Below, piece by piece: positions 10,001 through 18,700 of a stretch of DNA of 64,000 nucleotides. A program made the position numbers and the translations under genes. Under the pieces are notes generated by a model that had not been told where the DNA came from, ran no database searches, and saw only the letters and a program-made list of their open reading frames with translations. The stretch's first letter is position 1. Each line of letters begins with the position of its first letter. This stretch comes from Notamacropus eugenii (lineage: Eukaryota > Chordata > Mammalia > Diprotodontia > Macropodidae), in NCBI RefSeq assembly GCF_028372415.1, contig NC_092875.1, positions 147,158,856-147,222,855 of the forward strand, read 5' to 3'.

Positions 10001-12064
10001 AAACCAAAAAATTAAGAAAAAAATATCCCCAGTCTCAAAGAGCTTTTATTCTACTGGAGGGAAAACATGTACCCATATAATTAATATAAAACATATACAG
10101 GATTAACTACCAAGAAACTTAGTGGAGGGAGTGTAAAAATATAAGAAAAGGCAATATAGGAAGTGCCTCTAGGATAAAACATAAACTCTTCTACGAAGCT
10201 TCAAAAGTCCTAGAAAAACTTAGCCTTACTATTTAACTATCTTTTCAGTCTAAGTGAACATTATCCCCTTTCCCACTCTCTTCAAACCATCTAAATAGGC
10301 AATCTCTCCATTCCTTACACCTACTATCTCCATGTCTTTGTGCTGGCCTCATGCCTGAACTATACTCCACTTTGACCTCCACCTCAAGAGGCCTCCTTTT
10401 AAGATGCAGTGCAAGCACCATATTCATGAAGACTTTCCTTATTTCCCCAACTATCTGCCTTCTCTCCCAAACCAGTTTTGGGAACTAGTATTTATCTACT
10501 TCATATATATTTGTATGAATAACTATGTATAGAGGTATACATACACACATACAAATACATGCACATCTACACATATTTATACATAATATATAATATGTAT
10601 CCTGTATATATTTATACTACGTATATACTATGTGTATATTATGAATCCCAAATAGAGTCAAGAAGAAACAGACATGACAACCACAAAAACGTCTTTTACA
10701 AGGCACAAGTGAAAAAGAGAAGCATTCCAGGAAAGTGAACATCCTCTGCAACAGTGTTGTTTTACAAAGTACTTAGTAAATCCTCAGGCTTTCACTTTTA
10801 TTTGATGTAACCTACTAATCCAATTTTCATGAAGTGCGCGATTCTCAAATATACCCCTCCATAAGAGAATAGAAAAGTATGGATAAACGAAGGGCACAGT
10901 CTAAAATTGAGTTTCAAACTTTTCCCACCATTCTCACTTGAGCTGACAGCAAAATAAAACGATCAGCAAAATATGGCTTAGAAGCAGAGGCAGAAGAGAA
11001 AGAAAAAAGGAATAAGCCTGTACGTTTCTTAAACCGGATGGATCCCCAGAATAAACTACTTTAGCTTTAAGTACCGTTCCATTCCTCAACCATAAGAACG
11101 GTTAGGTTTTCAACCTGAGGACAATTATATAAATAAATGACGATTCCCCACATGACTCAATGTAAACTGTACAGGACATTAAGTCTCAAATCCCCAGTGT
11201 AGATGCCTGAGCTCAGCCAGTACTAGTGCTGAGATCTTGGGTAAACTATTCCTTTCTCTGATCCCCTACAGGCTGGCAAGTTTTAATTTTGTCTTCTTAG
11301 GCTCCATTGCCCGGCACTGTCTCTGGCACACAGCGGGATCTTAATATGTTGGCTAAACTAAAGGACCTTCGTTCTCACTGGAAAAATAAAGAGGCTGGAT
11401 TGGATGGCAAGTGGGAAAGTGCTCTGTGTTGGGCCTAGAGTCGGGAAAAGCCGAGCTCAAGTCCAGCCTCCGTTACTTAATAGCTTTTCTGGGCCGTGGA
11501 CGCGTCACTTAACTTTTTCCTGCCTTAGTCTTCTCATTTGTGAAATGAGGAAAATAGCAGCGCCCGCCTCCCCGGGTGGTTGTAACTAGAGATATCTGTG
11601 AAGCCCTTACTATTAAACCTTGGAGCTGGATAACAATGCCATTATTATCTCCAAGAGCTCCTCCGACTCCAACGTGATCTGACACGCGCACCGCCCTCTT
11701 CAGCTTAAAGAAAGTAACTTGCGAACTTTAAAGTCCTCCCTCCACAGGAGAGTGAGGGCCCTCCCTGTGCCGAAGCTGCGGAATCACTGACGCTCCGGAG
11801 AGCGCCTCTCGAGAGTCCTCCCACTCGGGACAACGAGCACGAGCGAAAAACGCGGGGACGGAGAGTAAAGAACGAGAGCCAGATGCTCGGGCCCTGACCA
11901 CCCTCCTTCGGGGGCCGACCGGGCTCCGCGTAAGGAGAGGCGGTCGCGGGGGTCTGCTCGGTCCCACCTCTCCCACTCCCGACGGCCCGCTCACCTCTCT
12001 GTAGGTCCAGCTTGGTTTCCCGGACGTAATGGTCCGGGTTTCGGCTCAACATTTTCACCTTCAT
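982..12064 (-). CDS. DCAF13: DCAF13 (WDSOF1/Sof1 homologue), 5' half: coding exons 1-6
   Basis: WD40-repeat protein, orthologue of yeast Sof1. The family acts in the nucleolar small-subunit processome in 18S rRNA maturation, and in mammals is also a DDB1-CUL4 substrate receptor. Six coding exons on the minus strand (11995-12064, 6368-6567, 5716-5823, 3535-3624, 2145-2300, 982-1059) total 702 nt and give 234 codons in one open frame. They match my memory of the first 234 residues of the human 445-aa protein almost without change (MKVKMLSRNPD, ACDGEVRIWNL, VGDDKTVKQWKMDGP, DIWDEQRT). Each exon is bounded by splice signals; introns 2-6 are phase 0 and intron 1 is phase 1. Intron 2 has a GC donor. 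The next exon, starting around VILDMRTNT, is not in positions 1-960, so the C-terminal half lies beyond the left edge. The gene is head-to-head with SLC25A32. Confidence 0.96.
1181..1276. mobile_element. Mariner-type MITE (palindromic, TA-flanked)
   Basis: Short non-autonomous DNA transposon in DCAF13 intron 5. The left end ACAGGGTGTCCCAAAAGT and the inverted right end ACTTTTGGGACACTTT are near-perfect terminal inverted repeats extending about 35 bp each around a short centre, flanked by TA. The GGGTGTCCCAAAAGT terminus is typical of mariner-derived MITEs; the exact subfamily is not determined. Confidence 0.75.
2145..2300 (-). CDS. DCAF13: DCAF13 coding exon 5
   Basis: Residues 157-208, TVYTGIDHHWKKAIFATCGQ through SSVKFNPIE, containing the WD signature VDIWDEQRT. 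Acceptor TTTTAAAG, donor GTAATA, 52 codons, phase 0. Confidence 0.95.
3535..3624 (-). CDS. DCAF13: DCAF13 coding exon 4
   Basis: Residues 127-156, VGDDKTVKQWKMDGPEYG followed by an acidic EEEE run and PLHTILGK. Acceptor TTTGTAG, donor GTACCA, 30 codons, phase 0 at both ends. Confidence 0.95.
3765..3900 (+). mobile_element. SINE fragment (tRNA-derived/MIR-like)
   Basis: Contains the diagnostic run of a tRNA-derived SINE: GTAGACCTGTTGTTCAAATC, CTAGCTTTGTGGCC and AAGTCACTTAAGGCC. Weakly conserved and old. Confidence 0.55.
4385..4605 (+). mobile_element. MIR/CORE-SINE-like copy
   Basis: AGACTGGAGTTTAAATCTC head, TAGCTTTGTAACCCTGGGTA block, GGGTTGCTGTGAAAGTGATT core and AAGTGCTATATATAAGC with a TATTATTAG tail, the order of a CORE-SINE with an L2-like tail. 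Confidence 0.65.
4760..5640. other. DCAF13 intron 3 interior, little recognisable
   Basis: The stretch about 4760-4980 has a weak L2-like pyrimidine-rich look (CTGGCATATAGAAG, GGGTAGGGAATATC). About 5,000-5,640 shows AT-rich unique sequence with no gene or repeat I can name. Confidence 0.35.
5716..5823 (-). CDS. DCAF13: DCAF13 coding exon 3
   Basis: Residues 91-126, VRIWNLTKREC through GTSFFT: the end of the first WD blade and the start of the second. Acceptor CATAG, donor GTAAGG, phase 0 at both ends, 36 codons. Confidence 0.95.
6368..6567 (-). CDS. DCAF13: DCAF13 coding exon 2
   Basis: Residues 24-90, from VPRNYDPALHPFEVP to LSGACDGE, covering the N-terminal segment and the start of the first WD40 blade. 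The acceptor is TTTCAG before TTCC. The 3' end must be at GAG, because exon 3 resumes with GTT (Val) in frame. The intron then begins with GCAAGT, a consensus GC donor, instead of GT. Confidence 0.94.
6650..7030 (+). repeat. Old SINE fragments in DCAF13 intron 1
   Basis: About 6655-6740 resembles the family beginning TTTATTAAGY-CTACTGTGTGCCAGGCACTG (TCTACTGTATGCCCAACACT, TCCTCAAGGAATTTACTGT). About 6885-7020 is MIR-like (CTGGTCCTCACTCTGCC, CCCTCAGAGTCAATAATTCC). Confidence 0.5.
7235..7415. mobile_element. MER5/Charlie-like hAT fragment
   Basis: Ends with GTTTTGCCAACCCCTGG, matching the terminus of the mammalian MER5 group. The interior GGCAGCCTGTTTTGGCCACC and CTGTTTTTGTACAGAGCCAA blocks also fit that group. 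Non-coding, heavily diverged. Confidence 0.6.
7655..7890 (+). mobile_element. Marsupial interspersed repeat, TTTATTAAG-type
   Basis: Starts TTTATTTATTAAGTATTTAT, continues ACCAAGCATTATGCTAGGAG and a GAGCCTTGAAGCAAGC block, then GAGGGAAAGCA. Several other copies in the window (14375, 9940, 36230, 39005, 41800) show the same block order. Family name not assigned. Confidence 0.6.
7895..8450 (+). repeat. L2 3'-end pieces flanking an old SINE
   Basis: About 7895-8040 and 8300-8430 read like the 3' region of L2 (CTCTTCACAG, GACTACAAATACTTGGAGG, TTGGAATATAGTGAGACCTT). About 8055-8240 is a SINE relic (ACTCCAACCCCTTCAAGTTA, GAGGCCCAGGAAGGTAAAGT). Confidence 0.5.
9245..9500 (+). mobile_element. CORE-SINE/MIR-like copy with L2-type tail
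   Basis: AAGGGCAGTGGATAGAATGC head, CTGGCCTCAGACATTTACCA, CTCATCTGTAAAACAGGGAC, CCTCCCAGGATTGTGAGGAT core, and the GTGCTTGGCATATAGTAAGC and ACTATATAAATG tail. Nearly full length. Confidence 0.75.
9510..9755 (+). mobile_element. Full-length tRNA-derived marsupial SINE
   Basis: GGCAACTAGGTGTCAAAGTG head; CTGGAGTCAGGAAGACCTGA; AGCTGTGTGACCCTGAATTA; AAAATGAGCTGGAGAAGGAA; TGGCAAACCACTTCAGGATC; ending GACTGAACAACAACA. Directly follows another SINE at 9245-9500. Confidence 0.8.
9940..10480 (+). repeat. TTTATTAAG-type repeat followed by L2 fragment
   Basis: About 9940-10185 has the ACCTACAATGTGGGAAGCAC, CAGTCTCAAAGAGC and TATACAGGATTAACTACC blocks of the family at 14375. About 10190-10480 reads as L2 3' region (GAACTATACTCCACTTTGAC, CTCTCCATTCCTTACACCTA). 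Confidence 0.5.
10500..10650. repeat. TA/CA-rich simple repeat
   Basis: Imperfect alternating purine-pyrimidine tract of TATATA, CATACA and CACATA units. No coding potential. Confidence 0.85.
11400..11650 (+). mobile_element. SINE at the DCAF13 side of the CpG island
   Basis: CORE-SINE-like blocks: CTAGAGTCGGGAAAAGCCGA, CTTCTCATTTGTGAAATGAG, CCCGGGTGGTTGTAACTAGA, tail GCCATTATTATC. Unlike other copies in the window it keeps several CpGs (GACGCGTCAC, GCGCCCGCC), consistent with lying at the edge of an unmethylated island. Confidence 0.65.
11995..12064 (-). CDS. DCAF13: DCAF13 coding exon 1 (start codon)
   Basis: Residues 1-23 plus the first base of Val24. The start is the ATG at 12064 (MKVKML), as in the canonical mammalian protein. 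The frame stays open upstream to another ATG at 12130, which would add 22 residues. The donor follows CTACAGAGAG with GTGAGC, giving phase 1. The exon lies inside the CpG island. Confidence 0.93.
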
Positions 12065-12563
12065 CTCGCCGGCCGCGGCGCACTCACGCCACCAAATTCC
12101 CCCGGCACACGCGACTTCCGCCTTCCCCACCGATCGTCGTCGCCCCTTCCGTTCACGTGAGCGGCATGGGGCGGAAGCTGTCTTTCAATCATCTGCCCAA
12201 ACCAGGCCCCGCCCACGACCCGGAGGTTTGTAGTTTCTGCTCTTCGGAAAGCGGAGGCGGGATCGCTTGGTGCGAGCCTCCCTATCGCGGCTGCGTGACG
12301 TGCGCGTTCTGCCCCCCCCCCCCCCGCCCCCTTGGCCCGCACGCTCGTTCGCTGGCTTCCGCCGCGCCCCCTCCCCCCACCACGCCCCCCGCCTTCGGCT
12401 CCCCGAGGTGTCTCCCGGCACCCGAGCGCGGGTGGCGCCGACCCCGGCTCGTGGCCCGCGCTGTGCCGCCTGTCCCGGCGGCGCGGCCGCTACGGTGGCG
12501 GCGACAGCGTCTGGTCCCAGCTCCGCGGCCCTGGGCGCCGTGGTGTCCGCGGCCCCCGACATC
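12065..12563. promoter_or_regulatory. Bidirectional DCAF13/SLC25A32 promoter interval
   Basis: The 499 bp between divergent start codons must hold both transcription start regions and both 5'UTRs. No convincing TATA box is seen. Candidate sites are an ETS-type ACTTCCG at 12114-12120, a palindromic E-box CACGTG at 12154-12159, an inverse ETS-like GCGGAAG at 12171-12177, and a CRE-like TGACGTG at 12296-12302. Motif assignments are by eye; occupancy is inference. Confidence 0.75.
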
Positions 12564-12717
12564 ATGACGGCCCAGGGTCAGTCGACGGCCGGCTCATCGC
12601 CCGTATACACCGTGTTCCGTCACGTGCGGTACGAGAACCTGGTGGCGGGCGTGAGCGGCGGCGTCCTCTCCAACCTGGCGCTGCATCCGCTCGACCTGGT
12701 GAAGATCCGCTTCGCCG
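12564..12717 (+). CDS. SLC25A32: SLC25A32 coding exon 1
   Basis: Residues 1-51 plus the first base of Val52, MTAQGQS to [11 protein letters not shown]. Contains the first transmembrane helix and the first carrier signature PLDLVKIR. Donor GTAAGA. The exon lies within the CpG island. Confidence 0.95.
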
Positions 12718-15700
12718 GTAAGAGAGGCCGCCCACCTCCGGCCGCGGAGGAGGAGGGGGCTCGCGCTGCTGGGGGCTGGGGAGCGGGGGGCAGCCGGGGA
12801 GGGGCGGGGGCGGGGAGCCTGCCCTGTGCGGCCTGCCCTCCGGGGGACCCTGGGGTGCGGACGCGGGGCAGCTTTCGGGCCGTCTCTGGTGCGCAGTCTG
12901 CCCCCTGCAGCACGCGTGGGGGACCCCGGAGGCGCTGCCACGAGGACGGTTACGGGGAGACAAGCCCACGACCCAGCGGGCACCAACGAAAAGCAGCCTC
13001 CGGGGCCGGGGAGGATGGCACCTGACACGTGGGCAGGAGGCTGGGGGGATGGGGAGTCAGTGAGTGGTTCTCCTCTTGTGACCTGCACCTTTGCCTTTGG
13101 AGCTGTCCTCTTGAAATACCCGAATTAAAATTACCCGAGTAATTGAGGCACGGAGAGATTTAGTGACTTCTGCCGGCTGCTGTAGGACTTGAACCCGCGT
13201 TCAGGATGACTGTCAACCAGCCTTTATTAAGCGCCTGCCACGTGCCGAGTACTTTAAGCTGGGGGTATAAAGCACCCCACTGTCAAGGCACTCGCTGCCA
13301 GTCTCCCTTTCTTGGGTGGATTTTTGGAAAGTTTGAGCGTCTTTGTTTAACGGGTCTTGAGCCATCGTAGTCAGTGTCAGTACTGCGGCCAGGAGGCCAC
13401 CTGTGGTTCTCAAGTTCGGCCCTTTAAAGAAAAGCGATTGGTTCTGTGAAGTCGAAGGGCTGCACTTGGACCTAGAGGGCTACATACATGTGCCCGCGAG
13501 GCTGCAGGTTTCCCACCCCACGCCCAGCTATATAGTCGAGTTCAAATCCCATTCCCTGATGAATCAGCCTTTCCTGGCCCCCTTAATACTAGTGCTGATC
13601 TCCAATTATTCCTGTACATACTTTGTATATACCGAAGTTGTTTGCTTGCTGTCTCCACCTGTGGATCTCTATCTACCAATTTGTAAGCACTTATTATGGA
13701 CCCACTAAGTAATGGGGCAAAAGACTTGGCCTGCCTTCTGGGAGGTCAGAATCTATTGGGGGAGACAACAGTCTGGTTAGCACATTGCCTGGCACATAGG
13801 ACATTTAAACCGCGATTGATTTGATGTTCACTCACCGGATGAGCATTTAACCTCGTTGGGTTTCTTTATTTGTCAAATGAAGGTCATAGTATCCGTACTA
13901 TCTACCTCAGGATCAAACGAAATGTTTTATTTCATCTCAATATTAGAAAGATTTTTCTAAGACTTAGCTGAGTTCAAAAATACAGTGAACTGTCTTCTGA
14001 AGTAGTAACTGCCTCTGGAAATGTTCAAATAGGAACTGAATGACAATCTGAAGAGAGAATATCAAGTATTTAATAGTATTTAATAGCACTATGTGCCAGA
14101 CGTTATACTAAGGATTGGAAATAGGAAGATAAGCAAGCAAGACTCCTTTCCTGCTTTCAAAGAACTTCCTTTCTGATGAGGAAACATTGTACGTAAAGGG
14201 ATAAGAGTGTGGTGTGATTACCTAGAAGTAACATGAAAGCCTTGTTCCTATCAAAATAAGTCTAAAATACACCTAACAGAGCCTGGCATCCTATTGACTG
14301 CCTCCTTCATTATGGAAGAAGGAGGAGGAAGAAATAGGAATGATGACTAGATTAAAAGCAGGATTGCTCAACAATGAGCAAGCATTTATTAAACTTACAC
14401 TCCATGCTAGTCACTTGTACTAAGTGCTGGGGATTCACACAAAGGCAAAAAACATGCCTGCCCTCAAGAAGTTCACATTCTATTTGGGGAGACAGCATGC
14501 CCCAAACTATGAACATACAAGAAAATACGCAGAATAGATGGATTATCTCAGAGGGAGGGCATAGGAGGAGGAAGACCAGAAAAGGCCTTCTGCAGAAGGT
14601 GCAACTTGAGCTGAGTCCTGAAGTTAGTGACCAGGAGGAGGGAGAGCCCTCCTGGGATGGTTAATAGCCAATGAAAATGCACAGAATGAAGGGACTAGGA
14701 ATGGAGTGTAGTGTGTGAGGTACAGCAAGAAGGCAGGTGCTGCTGGGTTTTATAGTCTTAGAAGACTGGGCCAGGTGGGAAATGACTTTAAATGCCAAAG
14801 AGATCATTTCATATTTAGAGATTTGAAGCAAGGTTATTACTATATACTATACATAGATATACATACTTGTGTATGTTTTTTTTTTCTAGGCATGTGGTAA
14901 AGTTTGCGCTATGGTGGTAGCCATCGATGAATAGTAGCTAGGACAGGAAATTTAGATCTTGGAGTGAGCAGCGTAGCATTGAAAATGGAAACCTTGAGTG
15001 CTGATTTGTTCACCAAGCAAGATATTATAGAGCAACAGTTCTTAAACTGTGGTCCTTTGACTTTTTTAAAAATACATTTTGCTAACTTTCAATATAATTG
15101 CTTTCCTTCATGATTCTATGCATTTTAAAACATTTTGAGAAGGGATCCATTACAGAAAAAGGGTTAGGAATCCTTGATACTCTTCTTAGTTATTAGTGCC
15201 CTTTTCCTCCTCAAATTGTCTTATATTTCTTTGTCCATGTATGTGTTGTATCCCTTATTGTCATGTCTGTTTCTCAAGGGCCAGATCAGTTTTTCATTTT
15301 TATCTTTGTATCTAGTCCCTTGTACATGGTAGGTAGTTAATGAACATGCTTCAAATTGAATTTTTGTGATTCATTCACCATTTTATCTGCAATTTTCAAA
15401 GCACTTCTCACTAGATTTCTGTTACTCTTTTAAAAATGTTCAGACTTTATTTACATCGTTTCTTCTTTGTGTTGCCCCACCTTGCTCTAGCTTCACAAAA
15501 GATGACTGATTTTTTTATGCCTTAAATATCCAAGGAGGCCAAGGTATTCACAAGCGCTTGAAGTCATAGGACCTCCTCTCAACACAGTACCAATTAGATA
15601 TGCCACCCAAATGACTGCTAATCACATATTGCCTTATGATATTGTTTATATTACGGAAGCTTTTACATGTTTATGCTTTTTTCATCTCAAGAAGATTTTA

Positions 15701-18700
15701 AATTCCGTAAGGGATTTTCTGTACCACTCCCCAGCACCTAGGTCCTAGAACATTGCCATGCCTCTCGGGTGCTCAGTTTTTGTTGACTGATTGCGAGCTA
15801 ACTTCTCAGCCACTAAAGATTTTAAGACAAATGTAAAACTACAGGGAGGTTGGAGGACAGGAGGGGGATCATGCAAAAAGAGACGTTTTCATTTAATAGT
15901 TTTCAACTTGTGTATTGTCTTTCTGGTAATATGAATTTTTATGCTCTAGTGATATAACTCTTTGATAAAATATTTTGTTTTTTTTTTAGCTCTGCATATA
16001 ATAGTACTAGGGCAGCTAGTATATAGTAAGTACTATACGTGACAGTTATTATAATTACATGTGAAGTGATTTAGGGCAGCTAGGTGGTGCCAGTGAATAG
16101 AGTCAGGAAGAGCTGAGTTCAAATTTGGCCTTAGACACTTAGTAGCTGTGTGATCCTGGGCACAGGATTTATATGCCTCAATTCCTCATCTGTAAAATGA
16201 GCTGGAGAAGGAAATGGCAAACCACTCCAGTGTCCTTGCCAAGAAAACCCCAAGTAGGGTTTGCAGAAAGTCAGACACAGCTGAAATGACCAAACAACAA
16301 CATGTAATAGTACTTCATGGACGTGTCACTGACTGAGTGTAGGATAGAGTAAAATATTATAGTAGGGAATAACGTTGTCTACAAAGAGGGTGGAAATTAC
16401 CTGTAATGATGAGAATTTTGACACATAACTTTTCAAAAAAGTAAATGTAGAGATCTTTGGACTAGAGCCATAGTCAGTTGATCTTTGACAAGCCAGGTGC
16501 TAAGCTCCACCTGGGAAGGATTACAGTGATATGAGCTTCATGTTGAAAGAAATGAAGGAGAGATAAATAGAGAGGTAGTTTAGTGGATCAACTGGGAAGA
16601 GAAGCCTGAAACCCAAGGAGACCATCAAAAAGAGCTGAGAAAAAAAAGTGAATAATTCATTTAAAGGAGTAGCTAAACTGCATTATTGGGCAGATTAATT
16701 ATGAAAGGAATTGAGTTTCCCTTTCAACTATTAATGATTCCTCTCTAATCTCCACTGGGGGTTGAGGGTAAGAACCTGCTTTATTTATTAAAACAGATTA
16801 GAACTGTCAGAACTTTGGAGTTTGTAGATTTAAAAAAAAAAACCTTCAGGTTTTTTTGTAACTAGCTAATTAATATACAGTTGTCATTCTTCACAATGTA
16901 AAATATTTGTCAAATTCAAAAAAAGAAATCTGATTTTTCCTTTGTATGCATATATATATTCATTATTCAGCATTTTGTCATTCATTGTTTAAGAGAATTG
17001 ATTTTTTTGTTTTGTTTTTCATTTGAAGGTGATCTTCACATAATTTTAGAGCTAAAATGGATCTCAGAGACCAATTAGTCCAAACTATACCTGAAAAAAA
17101 TGCTTTTTACAACATATACAAGTGATCACCACTTTTGCTCATAAACACCCTTCACTGAGGGAAAATCCACTTCCTCCTTACACTGCATGTTGCACTTTGA
17201 ATAACTCTTGTTAAGAAATTTTCATTGTAGTGTTTTCACATGATTGCACGTGATAACCTATATGTGATCACTTACCATCTCAAGGAGGGGAGAAGGAGGG
17301 AAGGATAGAGTTTAGAACTCAGAACTTTAGAAAAAATTGTTTTAAAAAATGGTTAGGGGAAAAATAAAATGTATGTTAAAAAAAGAAATTTTCTTTATGT
17401 GAAATATAAATTTGCCCCTTTGAAACATCCACCGATTACTTTAATAACATGAGTTGTACATAGAATTGCCTTGGAGTCAAGACTGAGGTTCAAATCCAGC
17501 ATCTAATACATCATCAAGTATTTATTAAGTATCAGCTGGGTCAGATAGTGTGCTAACCCTTCAGAATACAAATAAAAAGAATTCAAAAATATTTTTTCCA
17601 GCTCCGAAAACTAGTTTGGGACTAGGTTGCAAAGGCTTTAAAAGCTAAACAGGAGTTTTTTTTCTGGAGGCAGTAGGGAGGCACTGGACTTTATTGAATA
17701 GATTATGCAGCATGGGTCTAGTCATCAGTTAAAGAAAAACAATAACTGTGATCATGAACAAGTAATTTCTGTAGCATTTTGAGGGCTTCAGGAAAAAGTG
17801 CCATGTGGACCTGAAATTTTAAAGGAAATTTTTGCTACATAAAGGATTTCATCTTCAGAATTTTTTCTCACGCAAAGAATTTATGCAATATCAGGACACA
17901 CTATGTCCTGTTTACCATCAATAACAAACTTAACCTTGAGGCCTCAGTTTTTTTATTGGTAAAAAGAAGTGGTTGATTTAGATGACCTTTGACATCCTTG
18001 CTAGGTCCTTGATTGTAGGGGGAAGGTGGAAAGGGAAAGGAATAAATCTTTCTAAAATACCTACTATTCGGCAAGCACTAAGTGTACTAAGCACTTTACC
18101 AATATCTCATTTGAGATAGAATAGGTAGAATTCAATTCTAACTAATTTTTTATATTCTTTTTTGTGTAGTGAATGATGGACTGGAACTGAGACCAAAATA
18201 TAAAGGAATAGTACATTGTTTGACCACTATTTGGAAAATTGATGGACTACGAGGCCTTTATCAAGGAGTAACTCCAAATGTATGGGGTGCGGGTTTATCT
18301 TGGGGACTCTACTTTTTCTTGTAAGTATGTCAACAGAGATTTTATCATATCCTGTGAGAGAGCATGGATTTTTTTAAATAATATTTACTCTTCCTTTTAT
18401 GGCATAATGTTGATAAAGCTAAATAACCAGCCTTACCAACTTGTTGAGATTTGTGTAAAGAACTTGGAAAGGTGCTATGAAAGAGCCTTCATTGTCTCTG
18501 GTTTTAAATATATGTATAGTAGGAGAGAGCTTTACATTTAAGAGAAGGCTCTTTTAATATGGATTTACTACCTAGTTTTCCCTTATAAAAAAACTAATTG
18601 TCCAGTCCCCAGTTGTATTACCAAGGCAATATTCACAGCACCAAGGGTGACTACGAATATGCCAGCATAGTTCTGAATTGCAAAGTATAACAGAATCTCC

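Larger units (their letters stand above)
11750..13070. promoter_or_regulatory. CpG island spanning DCAF13 and SLC25A32 first exons
   Basis: A run of dense CpG and high G+C, read by eye, in an otherwise AT-rich, CpG-poor window. It covers both first coding exons and the interval between them, plus the start of each first intron. Unmethylated CpG islands of this kind normally mark constitutive housekeeping promoters, which fits both genes. It includes a cytosine homopolymer near 12313-12326. Edges are approximate. Confidence 0.9.

Noticed and set aside
11700-13100. Many long overlapping open frames on both strands (up to 252 aa) around the promoter.
   Set aside because: They arise from the high G+C of the CpG island, where stop codons are rare. 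Their translations are Pro/Arg/Ala-rich with no family resemblance, and only the two short first exons are real.
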